Below, piece by piece: positions 8,367 through 17,599 of a DNA stretch of 64,000 nucleotides. Position 1 is the stretch's first letter; every line of letters starts with the position of its first letter. The position numbers and the translations under genes are program-made. The notes beneath the pieces are model-generated. The model had not been told where the DNA came from. It saw only the letters and a list, made by a program, of their open reading frames with translations, and did not search any database. Origin of the DNA: Methylocella tundrae. Its GTDB lineage: Bacteria; Pseudomonadota; Alphaproteobacteria; Rhizobiales; Beijerinckiaceae. Location of the stretch: NCBI RefSeq assembly GCF_901905185.1, contig NZ_CABFMQ020000120.1, positions 124,001 through 188,000 of the forward strand, written 5' to 3'.

Positions 8367-9119
8367 TTAGGCCCGGCGCGCCAGGGATCGCAGAAATCCC
8401 TGATAGTCATCATTCAATTCCATGTCGACGGCGGGGGCTAGCTTGAGTAGCAAATTCGCGGTGAAAGCCTGGTCATTGCGGGCGTCTCCCAGCGCCTCGC
8501 GCAATACGGGAACATTGTCCTCGATATGCTGAAGGAAGGCGACGCCTTTGTCCAAGGTTTCTGTCCAGCGCTCGCGCGTCCATTTCGCCAGAGGATACAT
8601 GATCTCATGCACGAAATTTGATGCGCGCGCCTTCTCGAAGAAGCGCAGACCCGTGCTCCAATTTTCCTTGGCGCGCAGCGGCGGCGGAGGAATGTCGCCA
8701 ACGAGCAATTTCTTGCCGGATTGACCAACAAAATCGTCCAGCGTTTCTGGATTTCCAATATTCGCACGGAAATAGGACAAAGCGAATGATCCGGGGAATT
8801 CTTCTCCCATGCGCTCCGCCAGAGCGGCTTCGACTTTGTCCACAGCAGCCTTGTCCCCTTTCAGCGCCGCCGTCATGCAGAATGCGAAAATCGCGTCATT
8901 TCCGACATTCTGCACCCCGGTAGTCTTCAACTGCTCCGCCGAAAGCCTTGGCGTTATCCCGTCGGCGGGGGCCTCGGCCTGCCCTGCCCGTTGGGCCGTG
9001 ATAAATGCGGTAATTTCCAGCCACCCCATCAGATGCGTGATGAAGGCGTCTGGATCCACATGCACGATCGCAAGATTGAGCGGCTCCTTGCGCTTTTTCA
9101 GTTCGGCCATATCCGTCAT
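8367..9119 (-). CDS. Unrecognised protein, in tandem with a NifO-like gene
   Basis: A 250-residue soluble protein from the ATG at 9119, preceded by GGGGA at about 7 bp. I do not recognise the family. Visible features are an N-terminal EPLNLAIVHVDPDAFITHLMGWLEI stretch, an aromatic-rich middle (KENWSTGLRFFEKARASNFVHEIMYPLAKWTRERW), and several predicted amphipathic helices with no signal peptide or membrane segment. It starts two bases after the stop of the NifO-like gene, so they are almost certainly one operon. A link to that protein's function is inferred from this alone. Confidence 0.65.
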   Translation of the reverse strand: MTDMAELKKRKEPLNLAIVHVDPDAFITHLMGWLEITAFITAQRAGQAEAPADGITPRLSAEQLKTTGVQNVGNDAIFAFCMTAALKGDKAAVDKVEAALAERMGEEFPGSFALSYFRANIGNPETLDDFVGQSGKKLLVGDIPPPPLRAKENWSTGLRFFEKARASNFVHEIMYPLAKWTRERWTETLDKGVAFLQHIEDNVPVLREALGDARNDQAFTANLLLKLAPAVDMELNDDYQGFLRSLARRA

Positions 9120-9121
9120 AA

Positions 9122-9559
9122 CTAATCCCCGATGTATCCATGTTGTCTGTTTTGATGTGGCCCGGCAAGCCGCGCGCATCGATCGTCCACCGCCTCGCCG
9201 CCCGCCGGACTGAGGCCGATCCATTCCGCCACAAGCGCCATATCGAACCCAGCCTCGCAGCGATCGCCGACTTGCATCAACGGGCGGCGGATCAGCAGCT
9301 TGTCTTGCAGCATCAAGGCGAGCGCGGCAGGCTCATCCAGCGTCTCCGGCCGCAATTCACCTGACTTGACGCGTGGCGAGGCGCTGTTGAACCAGTCGCG
9401 CACGGGCCGGGCGCCGAAGAAAGCGCGTAGCCGCTCGGAGGTCCAGGGCTCTGCGAGCAGGTTGCGCGCGACCACCGCGTGGCCCGAAGCGGCCAGCAGC
9501 TTCTTTTGCCGCGCATTGCCACCGCAGCCAGGCTTTTCCCAGAACAGGATTGTCGCCAT
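9122..9559 (-). CDS. NifO-like nitrogenase-associated protein, ArsC/thioredoxin fold
   Basis: A 145-residue protein from the ATG at 9559 (GGAGA about 9 bp upstream). MATILFWEKPGCGGNARQKKLL is the start of the ArsC/Spx-like fold, and the combination LAEPWTSERLRAFFG, RDWFNSASPRVKSGE and LLIRRPLMQVG matches the family annotated as nitrogenase-associated protein (NifO-like). Cys12 sits where ArsC has its catalytic cysteine. In diazotrophs nifO-type genes lie in nif clusters and affect nitrogenase and nitrate responses. No other nif gene is present in this window. The C-terminal ~35 residues are Gly/Arg/His-rich and may be loosely conserved. Confidence 0.7.
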   Translation of the reverse strand: MATILFWEKPGCGGNARQKKLLAASGHAVVARNLLAEPWTSERLRAFFGARPVRDWFNSASPRVKSGELRPETLDEPAALALMLQDKLLIRRPLMQVGDRCEAGFDMALVAEWIGLSPAGGEAVDDRCARLAGPHQNRQHGYIGD

Positions 9560-9907
9560 TCGGACAAATCTCCAAAGTCTGCCCGCTGGCACGCAAGAAA
9601 CAGGCCGCGGCAGAACCTCCAGATCGACCGCATAAATCGGGAGGAGCCACGCGGGGAGCGACCGCCCCCCGGCATTCTTGAGCGGCGGGGGGGTTGGACC
9701 AGACCATCGGCATCGCCTGCGGCGCGGGTCAGCTCGGAATTTCGAGCCACGGCCCGCCCGCATTCTTGCAACACGCCTTTGAAGTCCGGCCGGCGTCATG
9801 CAACGTTGCGCACGCGGCGCTATCTGACGGGACGGCGTGCTTTTTTCTGGCAATTCACGAGATGCCCCGCTATTGGCCACGCTTCATCGAGCGGCAGGAG
9901 ACTTTCC
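9560..9907. other. Divergent intergenic region, no gene recognised
   Basis: About 350 bp between the divergently transcribed NifO-like and nitronate monooxygenase genes. It must hold both promoters. Open frames running through it are extensions of the flanking genes and lack a supported start. I saw no clear operator or -24/-12 element. Confidence 0.5.
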
Positions 9908-10984
9908 ATGGCCCTTGCTTACGACCGCCAGCTTCTTGATCGTCTTGGCGTCGAGCATCCGATCATCCAGGCGCCCATGGCCGGCATCTCGACGCCGGCT
10001 CTCGCGGCGGCCGTATCCAACGCCGGCGGATTGGGATCAATTGGCGTCGGCGCCACCGACGCCAATGGCGCCCGCGACATGATTGCATCTCTCCGCGCGG
10101 CCACAAACGGAGGCTTCAACGTCAACGTCTTCTGCCACAGGCCCGCGGTCGCGAACGCCGCGATCGAGGAGGCCTGGCTCAAACGGCTGACGCCTGAATT
10201 CCAACGCTTTGGCGCCGCGCCGCCAGCGCGCCTTAGTGAAATCTATCGAAGCTTCGTCGATGACGACGCCATGCTCGCTCTATTTCTACAGGAAAAGCCC
10301 AAGGTCGTGAGCTTCCATTTCGGCCTGCCCTCGCCGCAACGCATCGCCGCACTCCGCGCGGCCGGAATCCTGCTCTTCGCCAGCGTGACAAATCTCACTG
10401 AGGCGCGCGCCGTCGCGCAGGCCGGAATCGACGCCGTGGTCGCGCAAGGCTATGAGGCTGGCGGCCACCGCGGCGTCTTCGATCCTGACGCGCCGGACGA
10501 TCGTCTCGGGACCATGGCCCTGACGCGCCTTCTCGTGCGCAATCTCAACATTCCAGTCGTGGCGGCCGGCGGCGTCATGGACGGCGCGGGCGTCGCCGCG
10601 GTCTTGCATCTTGGAGCCAGCGCGGCCCAGCTCGGCACGGCCTTTATCGCCTGCCCGGAATCGCAGGCTGACGAATTCTACCGCCTGGCTTTGCGGAGCG
10701 AGGCGGCGCATCACACGGTGATGACGCAGGCAATCTCAGGACGTCCCGCGCGATGCCTCGCCAACCGCTTCACCGCTTTTGGCGAGCAAATCGACCGAGG
10801 AGCGGTCCCTGCCTATCCGATTGCCTATGACGCCGGGAAGGCTCTGAACGCCGCGGCGAAGGCGGCCGGCGAGCCGGGATATGGAGCGCAATGGGCGGGG
10901 CAAGGCGCACCGCTCGCGCGCGCCCTGCCCGCGGCGGCTTTGATGGCCGAACTCGTCTCCGAGTTGAACGAAGCGGCAGGGTAA
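9908..10984 (+). CDS. Nitronate monooxygenase family FMN enzyme
   Basis: A 358-residue TIM-barrel flavoenzyme of the NPD/nitronate monooxygenase family. The ATG at 9908 is selected because AGGAG ends 7 bp upstream. Family landmarks are HPIIQAPMAGISTPALAAAVSNAGGLGSIG near the N-terminus, VVSFHFGLPS, VVAQGYEAGGHRG (catalytic His region), VVAAGGVMDGAGVAAVLHLGASAAQLGTAFI for FMN phosphate binding, and a C-terminal YGAQWAGQG. Members oxidise alkyl nitronates such as propionate-3-nitronate with oxygen, protecting the cell from nitro toxins. The exact substrate here is unknown. It is monocistronic, with a convergent aldo/keto reductase gene. Confidence 0.85.
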   Translation: MALAYDRQLLDRLGVEHPIIQAPMAGISTPALAAAVSNAGGLGSIGVGATDANGARDMIASLRAATNGGFNVNVFCHRPAVANAAIEEAWLKRLTPEFQRFGAAPPARLSEIYRSFVDDDAMLALFLQEKPKVVSFHFGLPSPQRIAALRAAGILLFASVTNLTEARAVAQAGIDAVVAQGYEAGGHRGVFDPDAPDDRLGTMALTRLLVRNLNIPVVAAGGVMDGAGVAAVLHLGASAAQLGTAFIACPESQADEFYRLALRSEAAHHTVMTQAISGRPARCLANRFTAFGEQIDRGAVPAYPIAYDAGKALNAAAKAAGEPGYGAQWAGQGAPLARALPAAALMAELVSELNEAAG

Positions 10985-11016
10985 CGCCTGCCGCTCGGCC
11001 GCCGGCGGCGTTCGGG

Positions 11017-11997
11017 CTATGCGAATCCAGCCACCTCATGCGGCGTGTAGGGCGCTTCGAGCGCCGCGATTTCCTCCGGCGTCAGATTGAGCGAAAAGGC
11101 CGCGATGGCGTCGCTCAAATGATGCGGTTTCGAAGCGCCGATGATCGGCGCCGTAACGGCGTTTTTCTGCGCGACCCAGGCCAAAGCCACCTGCGCGCGG
11201 GGAACGCCGCGCGCTTGTGCAATCTTGCCGACCGACTCGATAATCTGGCGATCGGAATCGGTTATATGAGCGTAGAGAATTTTGCCGAACTCATCAGTCT
11301 GCTGGCGCTCGCTCGTTTCGTCAAAGGCTCGCGTCAAGCGGCCGCGGGCGAGCGGAGACCAGGGCAACACGGCAACATTCTCATCGGCGCAAAGGGGCAA
11401 CATCTCGCGCTCCTCCTCGCGATAGAGAAGGCTCACGTGATTTTGCATGCTGACGAATTCGGTCCAGCCATTGAGCCGCGCCGTATAGAGCGCCTTGGAG
11501 AATTGCCACGCATACATTGATGAGGCGCCGATATAGAGCGCCTTTCCGCTTTTCACGACGTCGTGAAGCGCCTCGAGCGTTTCTTCGATCGGCGTCCCAT
11601 AGTCCCAGCGATGGATCTGATAAAGATCGACATAATCCGTGCCAAGCCGCTTCAGGCTGGCGTCAATCTCGGCGAAGATGGCTTTTCGCGAAAGGCCGCC
11701 GCCGTTCGGCCCAGGACGCATGCGAATATACACCTTCGTGGCGAGAACGATCTCGTCCCGGCGCGCGAAATCCTTGATCGCGCGGCCCACGATCTCCTCG
11801 GAGGATCCGTCCGAGTAAGCATTGGCCGTATCCAGAAAATTGACGCCGAGTTCGATCGCCTGCTTGATGATCGGCCGGCTTTTTTCTTCGTCGAGCGTCC
11901 AGCTGTGGGGGCCCCGGTCAGGCTCGCCAAAGGTCATGCAGCCGAGGCAAAGCCGCGAAACCTCAAGTCCGGTCGAGCCGAGCTTTACATAGTCCAT
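11017..11997 (-). CDS. Aldo/keto reductase
   Basis: A 326-residue TIM-barrel NADPH-dependent reductase. The start at 11997 has AGGAG 7 bp upstream and gives the family-typical MDYVKLGSTGLEVSRLCLGCMTFG. The catalytic tetrad is visible as Asp56, Tyr61 (FLDTANAYSDGSSEE), Lys88 (LATKV) and His129 (YQIHRWD). The C-terminal WVAQKNAVTAPIIGASKPHHL binds the cofactor. It probably reduces aldehydes or ketones in the cytoplasm. It resembles the YajO/Tas-like group, but the substrate is not defined. Aldehyde and methylglyoxal detoxification would fit the organism's one- and three-carbon metabolism, which is inference. Confidence 0.88.
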   Translation of the reverse strand: MDYVKLGSTGLEVSRLCLGCMTFGEPDRGPHSWTLDEEKSRPIIKQAIELGVNFLDTANAYSDGSSEEIVGRAIKDFARRDEIVLATKVYIRMRPGPNGGGLSRKAIFAEIDASLKRLGTDYVDLYQIHRWDYGTPIEETLEALHDVVKSGKALYIGASSMYAWQFSKALYTARLNGWTEFVSMQNHVSLLYREEEREMLPLCADENVAVLPWSPLARGRLTRAFDETSERQQTDEFGKILYAHITDSDRQIIESVGKIAQARGVPRAQVALAWVAQKNAVTAPIIGASKPHHLSDAIAAFSLNLTPEEIAALEAPYTPHEVAGFA

Positions 11998-12208
11998 CGT
12001 CAATACTCCTGACGGCAAGGCTCAGGTCAAAGGGCGCCTTAATCACATGCGCGCCGCCGGTTGGCAAAACACTTTCGCCGGAGCAACGCGCAAGCGCCGC
12101 AGCAGAAGAGCTGCCGCCGCAGCGGAAGGATGCGCTCACATGCTCTCAAGCCGTTGTTCTGACTCATGACATGCGTCAGAACAGTCTGAGGCTTTCCGGC
12201 ATCGCGCT

Positions 12209-13942
12209 TTAGCGCCAAAGGTTCGTGCGCGCGAGATCGAGCACTTCGTCGGCGCGCCCGTTCATCACCGCCTTCACCATGTAAAGCGTGAAGCCCTTGG
12301 CCATCTCGGCCGTCACTTTCGGCGGCATGGCGAGCTCCATGCGGTTCACCACGGCGTCGATGAGCACTGGACCTTCATGAGAGAGCGCCTCGGCGACGCC
12401 GGCTTCGACGCTTGCGGGATCCTCAAGCCTTATTCCGCGTATGCCGACCGCTTCCGCCATAGCCGCGAAATTCGGGTTCTTCAGCTCGGTCCCGGTGTCC
12501 ACGAAGCCGCTCGACTTTTGCTCAAGTTCGATAAAGCCCAGCGAGCCATTGTTGAACACAACTACTTTCACCGGCAGGCCAAGCTGCGCGAGACTGAGAA
12601 AATCGCCCATCAACATGGCGAAACCGCCATCGCCTGAGAGCGAGATCACCTGACGTTTCGGGAAGGCGGACTGCGCGCCGATGGCCTGCGCCATCGCATT
12701 CGCCATCGAGCCGTGCCAGAACGACCCCATGAGCCGACGCTTGCCATTCATCGCGAGATAGCGCGCGGCCCAAACGGTCGGCAGACCGACGTCGCAGGTG
12801 AAGATCGCGTCATCCGACGCAAGGTCGCTGAGGGCGCGGGCGACCTGCTGCGGATGGATCAGTCCTTTGCCGCGGGTTCCGCGCGCCTGATCGTCGAGGC
12901 CCTGGCGCGCCTTGCGATAATGCTCCTGCGCCTGATCGAGACGCTTGCGGTCGGTCTTTTCCTTAAGCAGCGGCAACAAGGCTTCGAGCGTCGCTCCGAC
13001 GTCGCCGACGAGGCCGAGATCGACCGAAGCCCGGCGGCCGATCTGTTCCGGCCTGATGTCGATTTGCGCGATGCGCGCCGCATCGGCCTTCGGATAAAAT
13101 TGGCGATAGGGAAAATCGGTCCCGAGCATCAGAAGGACATCGCAATCATTCATGGCGTAATAGCCGGACGAAAAGCCGATGAGGCCCGTCATGCCCACGT
13201 CATAAGGATTGTCCCATTCGACGTATTCCTTGCCTTTGAGCGCATGGACCATCGGCGATTTAAGCCGCTCGCCGAGCGACAACAGTTGATCATGCGCGCC
13301 CTGACAGCCGGAGCCGCATAACAAAGTGATCCGCTCGGCGCCGTTCAGCAGGTCCGCCAGCTGCTGCAGCTCCGCCGGCGCCGGCCTCACCACAGGCCGC
13401 GGCGCGAGCAGGCCCGCTGGCTTTGCCGTCGGCGCGTCCGACGCGGCCTGCAGCGCGACGTCGCCAGGCATCACCACGACTGAAACGCCGCGCTTGGCGA
13501 CAGCCGTGCGAATGGCGATTTCGAGCACGCGCGGCATCTGGTTGGCGCCGGAAACCAGTTCGCAATAATCGCTGCATTCGCGGAACAGATCCTGCGGATG
13601 GGTCTCCTGAAAATAACCCGAGCCGATTTCAGCGGAGGGGATCTGCGCCGCGATAGCCAGCACGGGCACGCGTGAGCGATGGCAATCGAACAGACCGTTG
13701 ATGAGATGCAGATTGCCGGGTCCGCAACTGCCGGCGCATACGGCGAGCTCGCCGGTCAGATGCGCTTCCGCGCCAGCCGCGAAGGCTCCAACCTCCTCGT
13801 GGCGCACATGGATCCATTCGATCTTGCCCTGGCGGCGCACGGAATCAGTCAGGCCATTCAGGCTGTCGCCGACGATGCCGTAAATGCGCTTCACGCCGGC
13901 GGCGGCCAGCGTTTCAGCGAATTGATCCGCTACAGTCTTCAT
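12209..13942 (-). CDS. poxB: Pyruvate dehydrogenase (quinone), PoxB type
   Basis: A 577-residue thiamine-diphosphate enzyme. The ATG at 13942 follows AAGGGA at a good distance. The N-terminal Pyr domain has YGIVGDSLNGLTDSVRR and the catalytic Glu in VRHEEVGAFAAGAEAHL. CAGSCGPGNLHLINGLFDCHRSRVPVLA is near-identical in pattern to E. coli PoxB. The PP domain has GDGGFAMLMGDFLSL...NN for Mg-ThDP. The C-terminal ADEVLDLARTNLWR resembles the membrane-binding tail of PoxB. The enzyme decarboxylates pyruvate to acetate and CO2 at the inner membrane, passing electrons to ubiquinone. It is divergent from the malic enzyme gene, which makes pyruvate. Confidence 0.92.
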   Translation of the reverse strand: MKTVADQFAETLAAAGVKRIYGIVGDSLNGLTDSVRRQGKIEWIHVRHEEVGAFAAGAEAHLTGELAVCAGSCGPGNLHLINGLFDCHRSRVPVLAIAAQIPSAEIGSGYFQETHPQDLFRECSDYCELVSGANQMPRVLEIAIRTAVAKRGVSVVVMPGDVALQAASDAPTAKPAGLLAPRPVVRPAPAELQQLADLLNGAERITLLCGSGCQGAHDQLLSLGERLKSPMVHALKGKEYVEWDNPYDVGMTGLIGFSSGYYAMNDCDVLLMLGTDFPYRQFYPKADAARIAQIDIRPEQIGRRASVDLGLVGDVGATLEALLPLLKEKTDRKRLDQAQEHYRKARQGLDDQARGTRGKGLIHPQQVARALSDLASDDAIFTCDVGLPTVWAARYLAMNGKRRLMGSFWHGSMANAMAQAIGAQSAFPKRQVISLSGDGGFAMLMGDFLSLAQLGLPVKVVVFNNGSLGFIELEQKSSGFVDTGTELKNPNFAAMAEAVGIRGIRLEDPASVEAGVAEALSHEGPVLIDAVVNRMELAMPPKVTAEMAKGFTLYMVKAVMNGRADEVLDLARTNLWR

Positions 13943-14336
13943 GATCCCATCCCTTAAAGCTTGCATCATCGCGGAGAGTGAGACCGGGCGCCGCCGCTTC
14001 CGCGAGAGGGTAAGTCGTCGAGCTATCACCTGTTACTGGATCGAGGCTTGTCCTTGAAAGCGTGACCGCTGCCCCTGCTTTTGTCAACGAATGCTGATAA
14101 CGGTCAAGTTGCAAACGCGGACGCCTCGTATAACCTTGTCAGCGGCAATGTGGGCCATCAACTCAAATTCTCGCATTTGTTTAAGCCGCCCTTCATCCTC
14201 CCGAGAATAAGGGCCTGATTGCGGAAATTCGTGAGATTCGAAAAACGCGGCGGCCGCCTGAAGGATCCGCGCCGCGATCCAAGACGCCCGAGTTAATTGT
14301 CGGGACCTTTAGCGAGCGTAATAAAGGAGGAGACAT
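13943..14336. other. Divergent promoter region of poxB and the malic enzyme gene
   Basis: About 390 bp holding the promoters for both divergent genes. AAAGGAGGAGACAT directly precedes the malic enzyme ATG. I could not identify a convincing operator or RNA gene. Shared control of the two pyruvate-linked genes is plausible from the arrangement only. Confidence 0.5.
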
Positions 14337-16034
14337 ATGGCGACCGGACCTGACTTCAACAGTCCAATAGAAACCGATCTGACCGACTTCAGCCTCATCA
14401 ATACGCCTATGCTGAACAAGGGAACCGCTTTCACGGAGGCGGAGCGCGGCGTCTTCCATCTGCATGGACTGCTGCCGCCTCACGTTGGCGTTCTGGACGA
14501 GCAAGTGGCGCGCCGCCTTAAGGTCTTGCGCGCTTTTGAAACGGATTTCGAGCGTTACGCTTTTCTGCGCGATTTGCAGGATACCAATGAGACGCTGTTC
14601 TATGCTCTGCTGGTGCGCAACCTTGAGGAGATGCTGCCACTGGTCTACACGCCAACCGTGGGCGAGGGATGCCAGCGCTTCAGCGAGATCTGGCGCAAGC
14701 CGCGCGGCGTGTTTTTGAGCTATGCGAACAAGCATCGCATTCGTGAGATCCTTTCAAATCCGCGCTTCGATCAGGTCCGCGTCATCGTGGTAAGCGACGG
14801 CGAGCGCATCCTCGGCCTCGGCGACCAGGGCGCCGGCGGCATGGGCATACCGATCGGCAAGCTGTCGCTCTATACGGGCTGCGCCGGCATTCACCCCGAC
14901 ATGACGCTGCCGATCCTGCTCGACGTCGGGACCAACAACAAGGAGCGCCTCGCCGATCCGCTCTATGTGGGCTGGCGGCATGAGCGCGTGACCGGCGCAG
15001 AGTACGACGATTTCGTCGAGGCTTTCGTCGAAGCCGTCGCCGATCGCTGGCCCGACGTCCTTCTCCAATGGGAGGATTTCGCGGGATCCAACGCCAGCCG
15101 CCTGCTCCTGCGCTACCGCGACCGGCTCTGCACCTTTAACGACGACATCCAGGGCACCGCCGCCGTCGCCGCCGGAACCCTTCTGGCCGCGATCAACGTG
15201 ACCGGCGTGAAACTGACAGAGCAGCGTATTGCTTTTCTCGGCGCCGGCTCGGCCGGCTGCGGCATCGCGTCTCTCATTTTGCAAGCGATGATCGATGATG
15301 GCGCGAGCGAGACGGAGGCGCGCAGCCGCTTCTTCATGGTCGACCGCAACGGTCTCCTCATCGAGGGCATGCAGGGGATCACTCCGGCCCAGACGCCCTT
15401 CGTGCAGAAACGGGAGGCGGTCGCCGGGTGGACCCTGCAGACGCCAAACGAGATCGGTCTCCTCGACGTCGCGTCAAACGCCAAGCCAACCGCGCTGATC
15501 GGCGTTTCGGGCCAGGCCGGCGCCTTTGCCGAGGCTGTCGTTCGCGCGATGGCGCAGCATGTGGAAAGGCCTGTCATCTTCCCGCTGTCCAATCCGACCT
15601 CGCGCAGCGAGGCGACGCCGGAACAGCTCATCGCCTGGACTGATGGACGCGCGCTGATCGGCTCCGGCAGTCCCTTCGCGCCCGTCGAATGGAAGGGGAG
15701 GACGATCCCGATTGACCAGACGAACAACTCGTACATCTTTCCGGGCGTCGGGCTCGGCGTCCTCGCTTCCGGGGCGCGAAGAGTGACCGATGCGATGTTC
15801 ATGGCGGCGGGCAAGGCCCTCGCCAAAATGTCGCCGACGATAGACGACAAGAACGGACGGCTGCTGCCTACCGTCGATCGGCTGCGCGCGGTGTCGCTCG
15901 CTGTCGCGAACGCCGTCGCGCGTCAGGCCCAGGCCGACGGCGTCGCCGATCGGTGCGACGAAGCCGCCTTGTCGGGGCGCATCAAGGCTTACGTCTGGGA
16001 GCCTCAGTACCGGCCCTACCTCAAGCGGGATTGA
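14337..16034 (+). CDS. NAD-dependent malic enzyme
   Basis: A 565-residue large-form malic enzyme. The catalytic-domain motifs are PLVYTPTVGEGCQRFSEIWR (catalytic Tyr), GLGDQGAGGMGIPIGKLSLYTGCAGI, and LLQWEDFAGSNASRLLLRYRDRLCTFNDDIQGTAAV with metal ligands. The Rossmann domain starts FLGAGSAGCGIAS, and FPLSNPTSRSEATPEQ follows. It oxidatively decarboxylates malate to pyruvate, most likely with NAD (the MaeA/SfcA type), in the cytoplasm. A very strong ribosome binding site precedes it. Fumarase lies 121 bp downstream on the same strand, so fumarate to malate to pyruvate may be co-expressed. Confidence 0.93.
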   Translation: MATGPDFNSPIETDLTDFSLINTPMLNKGTAFTEAERGVFHLHGLLPPHVGVLDEQVARRLKVLRAFETDFERYAFLRDLQDTNETLFYALLVRNLEEMLPLVYTPTVGEGCQRFSEIWRKPRGVFLSYANKHRIREILSNPRFDQVRVIVVSDGERILGLGDQGAGGMGIPIGKLSLYTGCAGIHPDMTLPILLDVGTNNKERLADPLYVGWRHERVTGAEYDDFVEAFVEAVADRWPDVLLQWEDFAGSNASRLLLRYRDRLCTFNDDIQGTAAVAAGTLLAAINVTGVKLTEQRIAFLGAGSAGCGIASLILQAMIDDGASETEARSRFFMVDRNGLLIEGMQGITPAQTPFVQKREAVAGWTLQTPNEIGLLDVASNAKPTALIGVSGQAGAFAEAVVRAMAQHVERPVIFPLSNPTSRSEATPEQLIAWTDGRALIGSGSPFAPVEWKGRTIPIDQTNNSYIFPGVGLGVLASGARRVTDAMFMAAGKALAKMSPTIDDKNGRLLPTVDRLRAVSLAVANAVARQAQADGVADRCDEAALSGRIKAYVWEPQYRPYLKRD

Positions 16035-16155
16035 GCCGTTCCGATATTGATCGCCCGGCCGCCCTTGCCGTGCGGCCGAGCGTCCCGACAAAACCCTCGC
16101 CGCGGCGATCTCAGCGGCGCCAATCACACATCCGCACAAGTTCGGGAAACATACA

Positions 16156-17559
16156 ATGAACGATCTTCGCACGGAAACCGACAGTCTCGGAGAGGTCATG
16201 GTGCCGGCCGACAGGCTCTGGGGCGCGCAGACGCAGCGGTCTCTCGAGCATTTCAGCATCGGCAAGGATCTGATGCCGCGCGAGATGATCACGGCGTACG
16301 CCATTTTGAAGAAGGCGGCGGTCATCGCAAACAAGGCCGGCGGCCGGCTCGACGAACAAAAACACGGGTTGATCATCAAGGTTTGCGACGAAATCCTCGC
16401 CGGTCAGCATCAGGAGATGTTCCCGCTGCATGTCTGGATGACCGGCAGCGGCACCCAGTTCAACATGAATGTGAACGAGGTGATCGCAAATCGCTGCTCC
16501 CAGCTCGCGGGAACGCCGCTCGGCAGCAAGACGCCGGTTCACCCGAATGATCACGTCAACATGTCGCAATCGTCGAACGACACCTTTCCGTCGGCGATGT
16601 ATATCGCCGCCGCGGTCAATGTCGCGCACCGGCTGATCCCGGCGGTGAAAGAGCTGCGCGACGCGATCGCGTCAAAGGCCGCCGAATGGGCCGATATCGT
16701 CAAGATCGGCCGCACCCATATGCAGGATGCGACGCCAATCACGTTGGGCCAGGAATGGTCCGGCTACGCCGCCATGCTGGAGGACGATCTCGAACGCATC
16801 GACGACGCGCTGAAGGGCGTCTACCGTCTCGCGCTCGGCGGCACGGCGGTCGGCACGGGAATCAATGCCGCGCCCGGATTCGCGGAAGCGGCGGCGGCCG
16901 AAATCGCAAAGCTGACGGGCCTGCCCTTCGTCACCGCGCCGAACAAATTCGCCGTGCAGGGCGCGCATGACGCCCTTGTGCAGCTCTCCGGCACGTTCCG
17001 CACGCTCGCCGTCTCGCTCTACAAAATCGCCAACGACATTCGGCTGATGTCTTGCGGCCCGCGCGCCGGCTTCGCCGAGCTGGTCATTCCGGAAAATGAG
17101 CCCGGCTCTTCGATCATGCCGGGCAAGGTCAATCCGACGCAGGCGGAGGCGCTGACCATGATCGCCGTGCAGGTCATGGCGAACGACGTGGCTGTCGGCT
17201 TCGGGGGCGCCGGCGGCTACCTCGAGATGAACGTCTATAAGCCGCTGATGATCCACAACATCATGCATTCGATCACGATCATGACGGACGGATGTGTGAA
17301 CTTCCGCAAATTCCTCGTCGAGGGGACGAAGCCGAACCTCAAGCAGATCAAGGGTTATGTCGATCGTTCGCTCATGCTCGTCACCGCGCTCGCACCGGTG
17401 ATCGGCTACGACAAGGCCTCAATGATCGCGCATTACGCCATGGATCATGATCTGACGCTGAAGGAAGCGGCGTTGAAGCTCGAATTGGTCACCGAGCAGG
17501 AGTTCGACCGCATCGTCGATCCCGCCAAGATGGTGAAGCCCTATGTCGCCACGGAGTAA
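16156..17559 (+). CDS. fumC: Class II fumarate hydratase
   Basis: A 467-residue FumC of standard length. Signature motifs are TGSGTQFNMNVNEVIANR, HPNDHVNMSQSSNDTFPSAMYIAA, GRTHMQDATPITLGQEWSGY (catalytic His) and the superfamily signature PGSSIMPGKVNPTQAEAL. It hydrates fumarate to L-malate in the TCA cycle without an iron-sulfur cluster, so it is oxygen-stable. It follows the malic enzyme gene and precedes the ThrE-type exporter gene by 40 bp; a three-gene transcript is possible. Confidence 0.96.
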   Translation: MNDLRTETDSLGEVMVPADRLWGAQTQRSLEHFSIGKDLMPREMITAYAILKKAAVIANKAGGRLDEQKHGLIIKVCDEILAGQHQEMFPLHVWMTGSGTQFNMNVNEVIANRCSQLAGTPLGSKTPVHPNDHVNMSQSSNDTFPSAMYIAAAVNVAHRLIPAVKELRDAIASKAAEWADIVKIGRTHMQDATPITLGQEWSGYAAMLEDDLERIDDALKGVYRLALGGTAVGTGINAAPGFAEAAAAEIAKLTGLPFVTAPNKFAVQGAHDALVQLSGTFRTLAVSLYKIANDIRLMSCGPRAGFAELVIPENEPGSSIMPGKVNPTQAEALTMIAVQVMANDVAVGFGGAGGYLEMNVYKPLMIHNIMHSITIMTDGCVNFRKFLVEGTKPNLKQIKGYVDRSLMLVTALAPVIGYDKASMIAHYAMDHDLTLKEAALKLELVTEQEFDRIVDPAKMVKPYVATE

Positions 17560-17599
17560 ATGGTCGGCTCGCGCAGAAGGGTCGGGGAACGGCTAAGGA

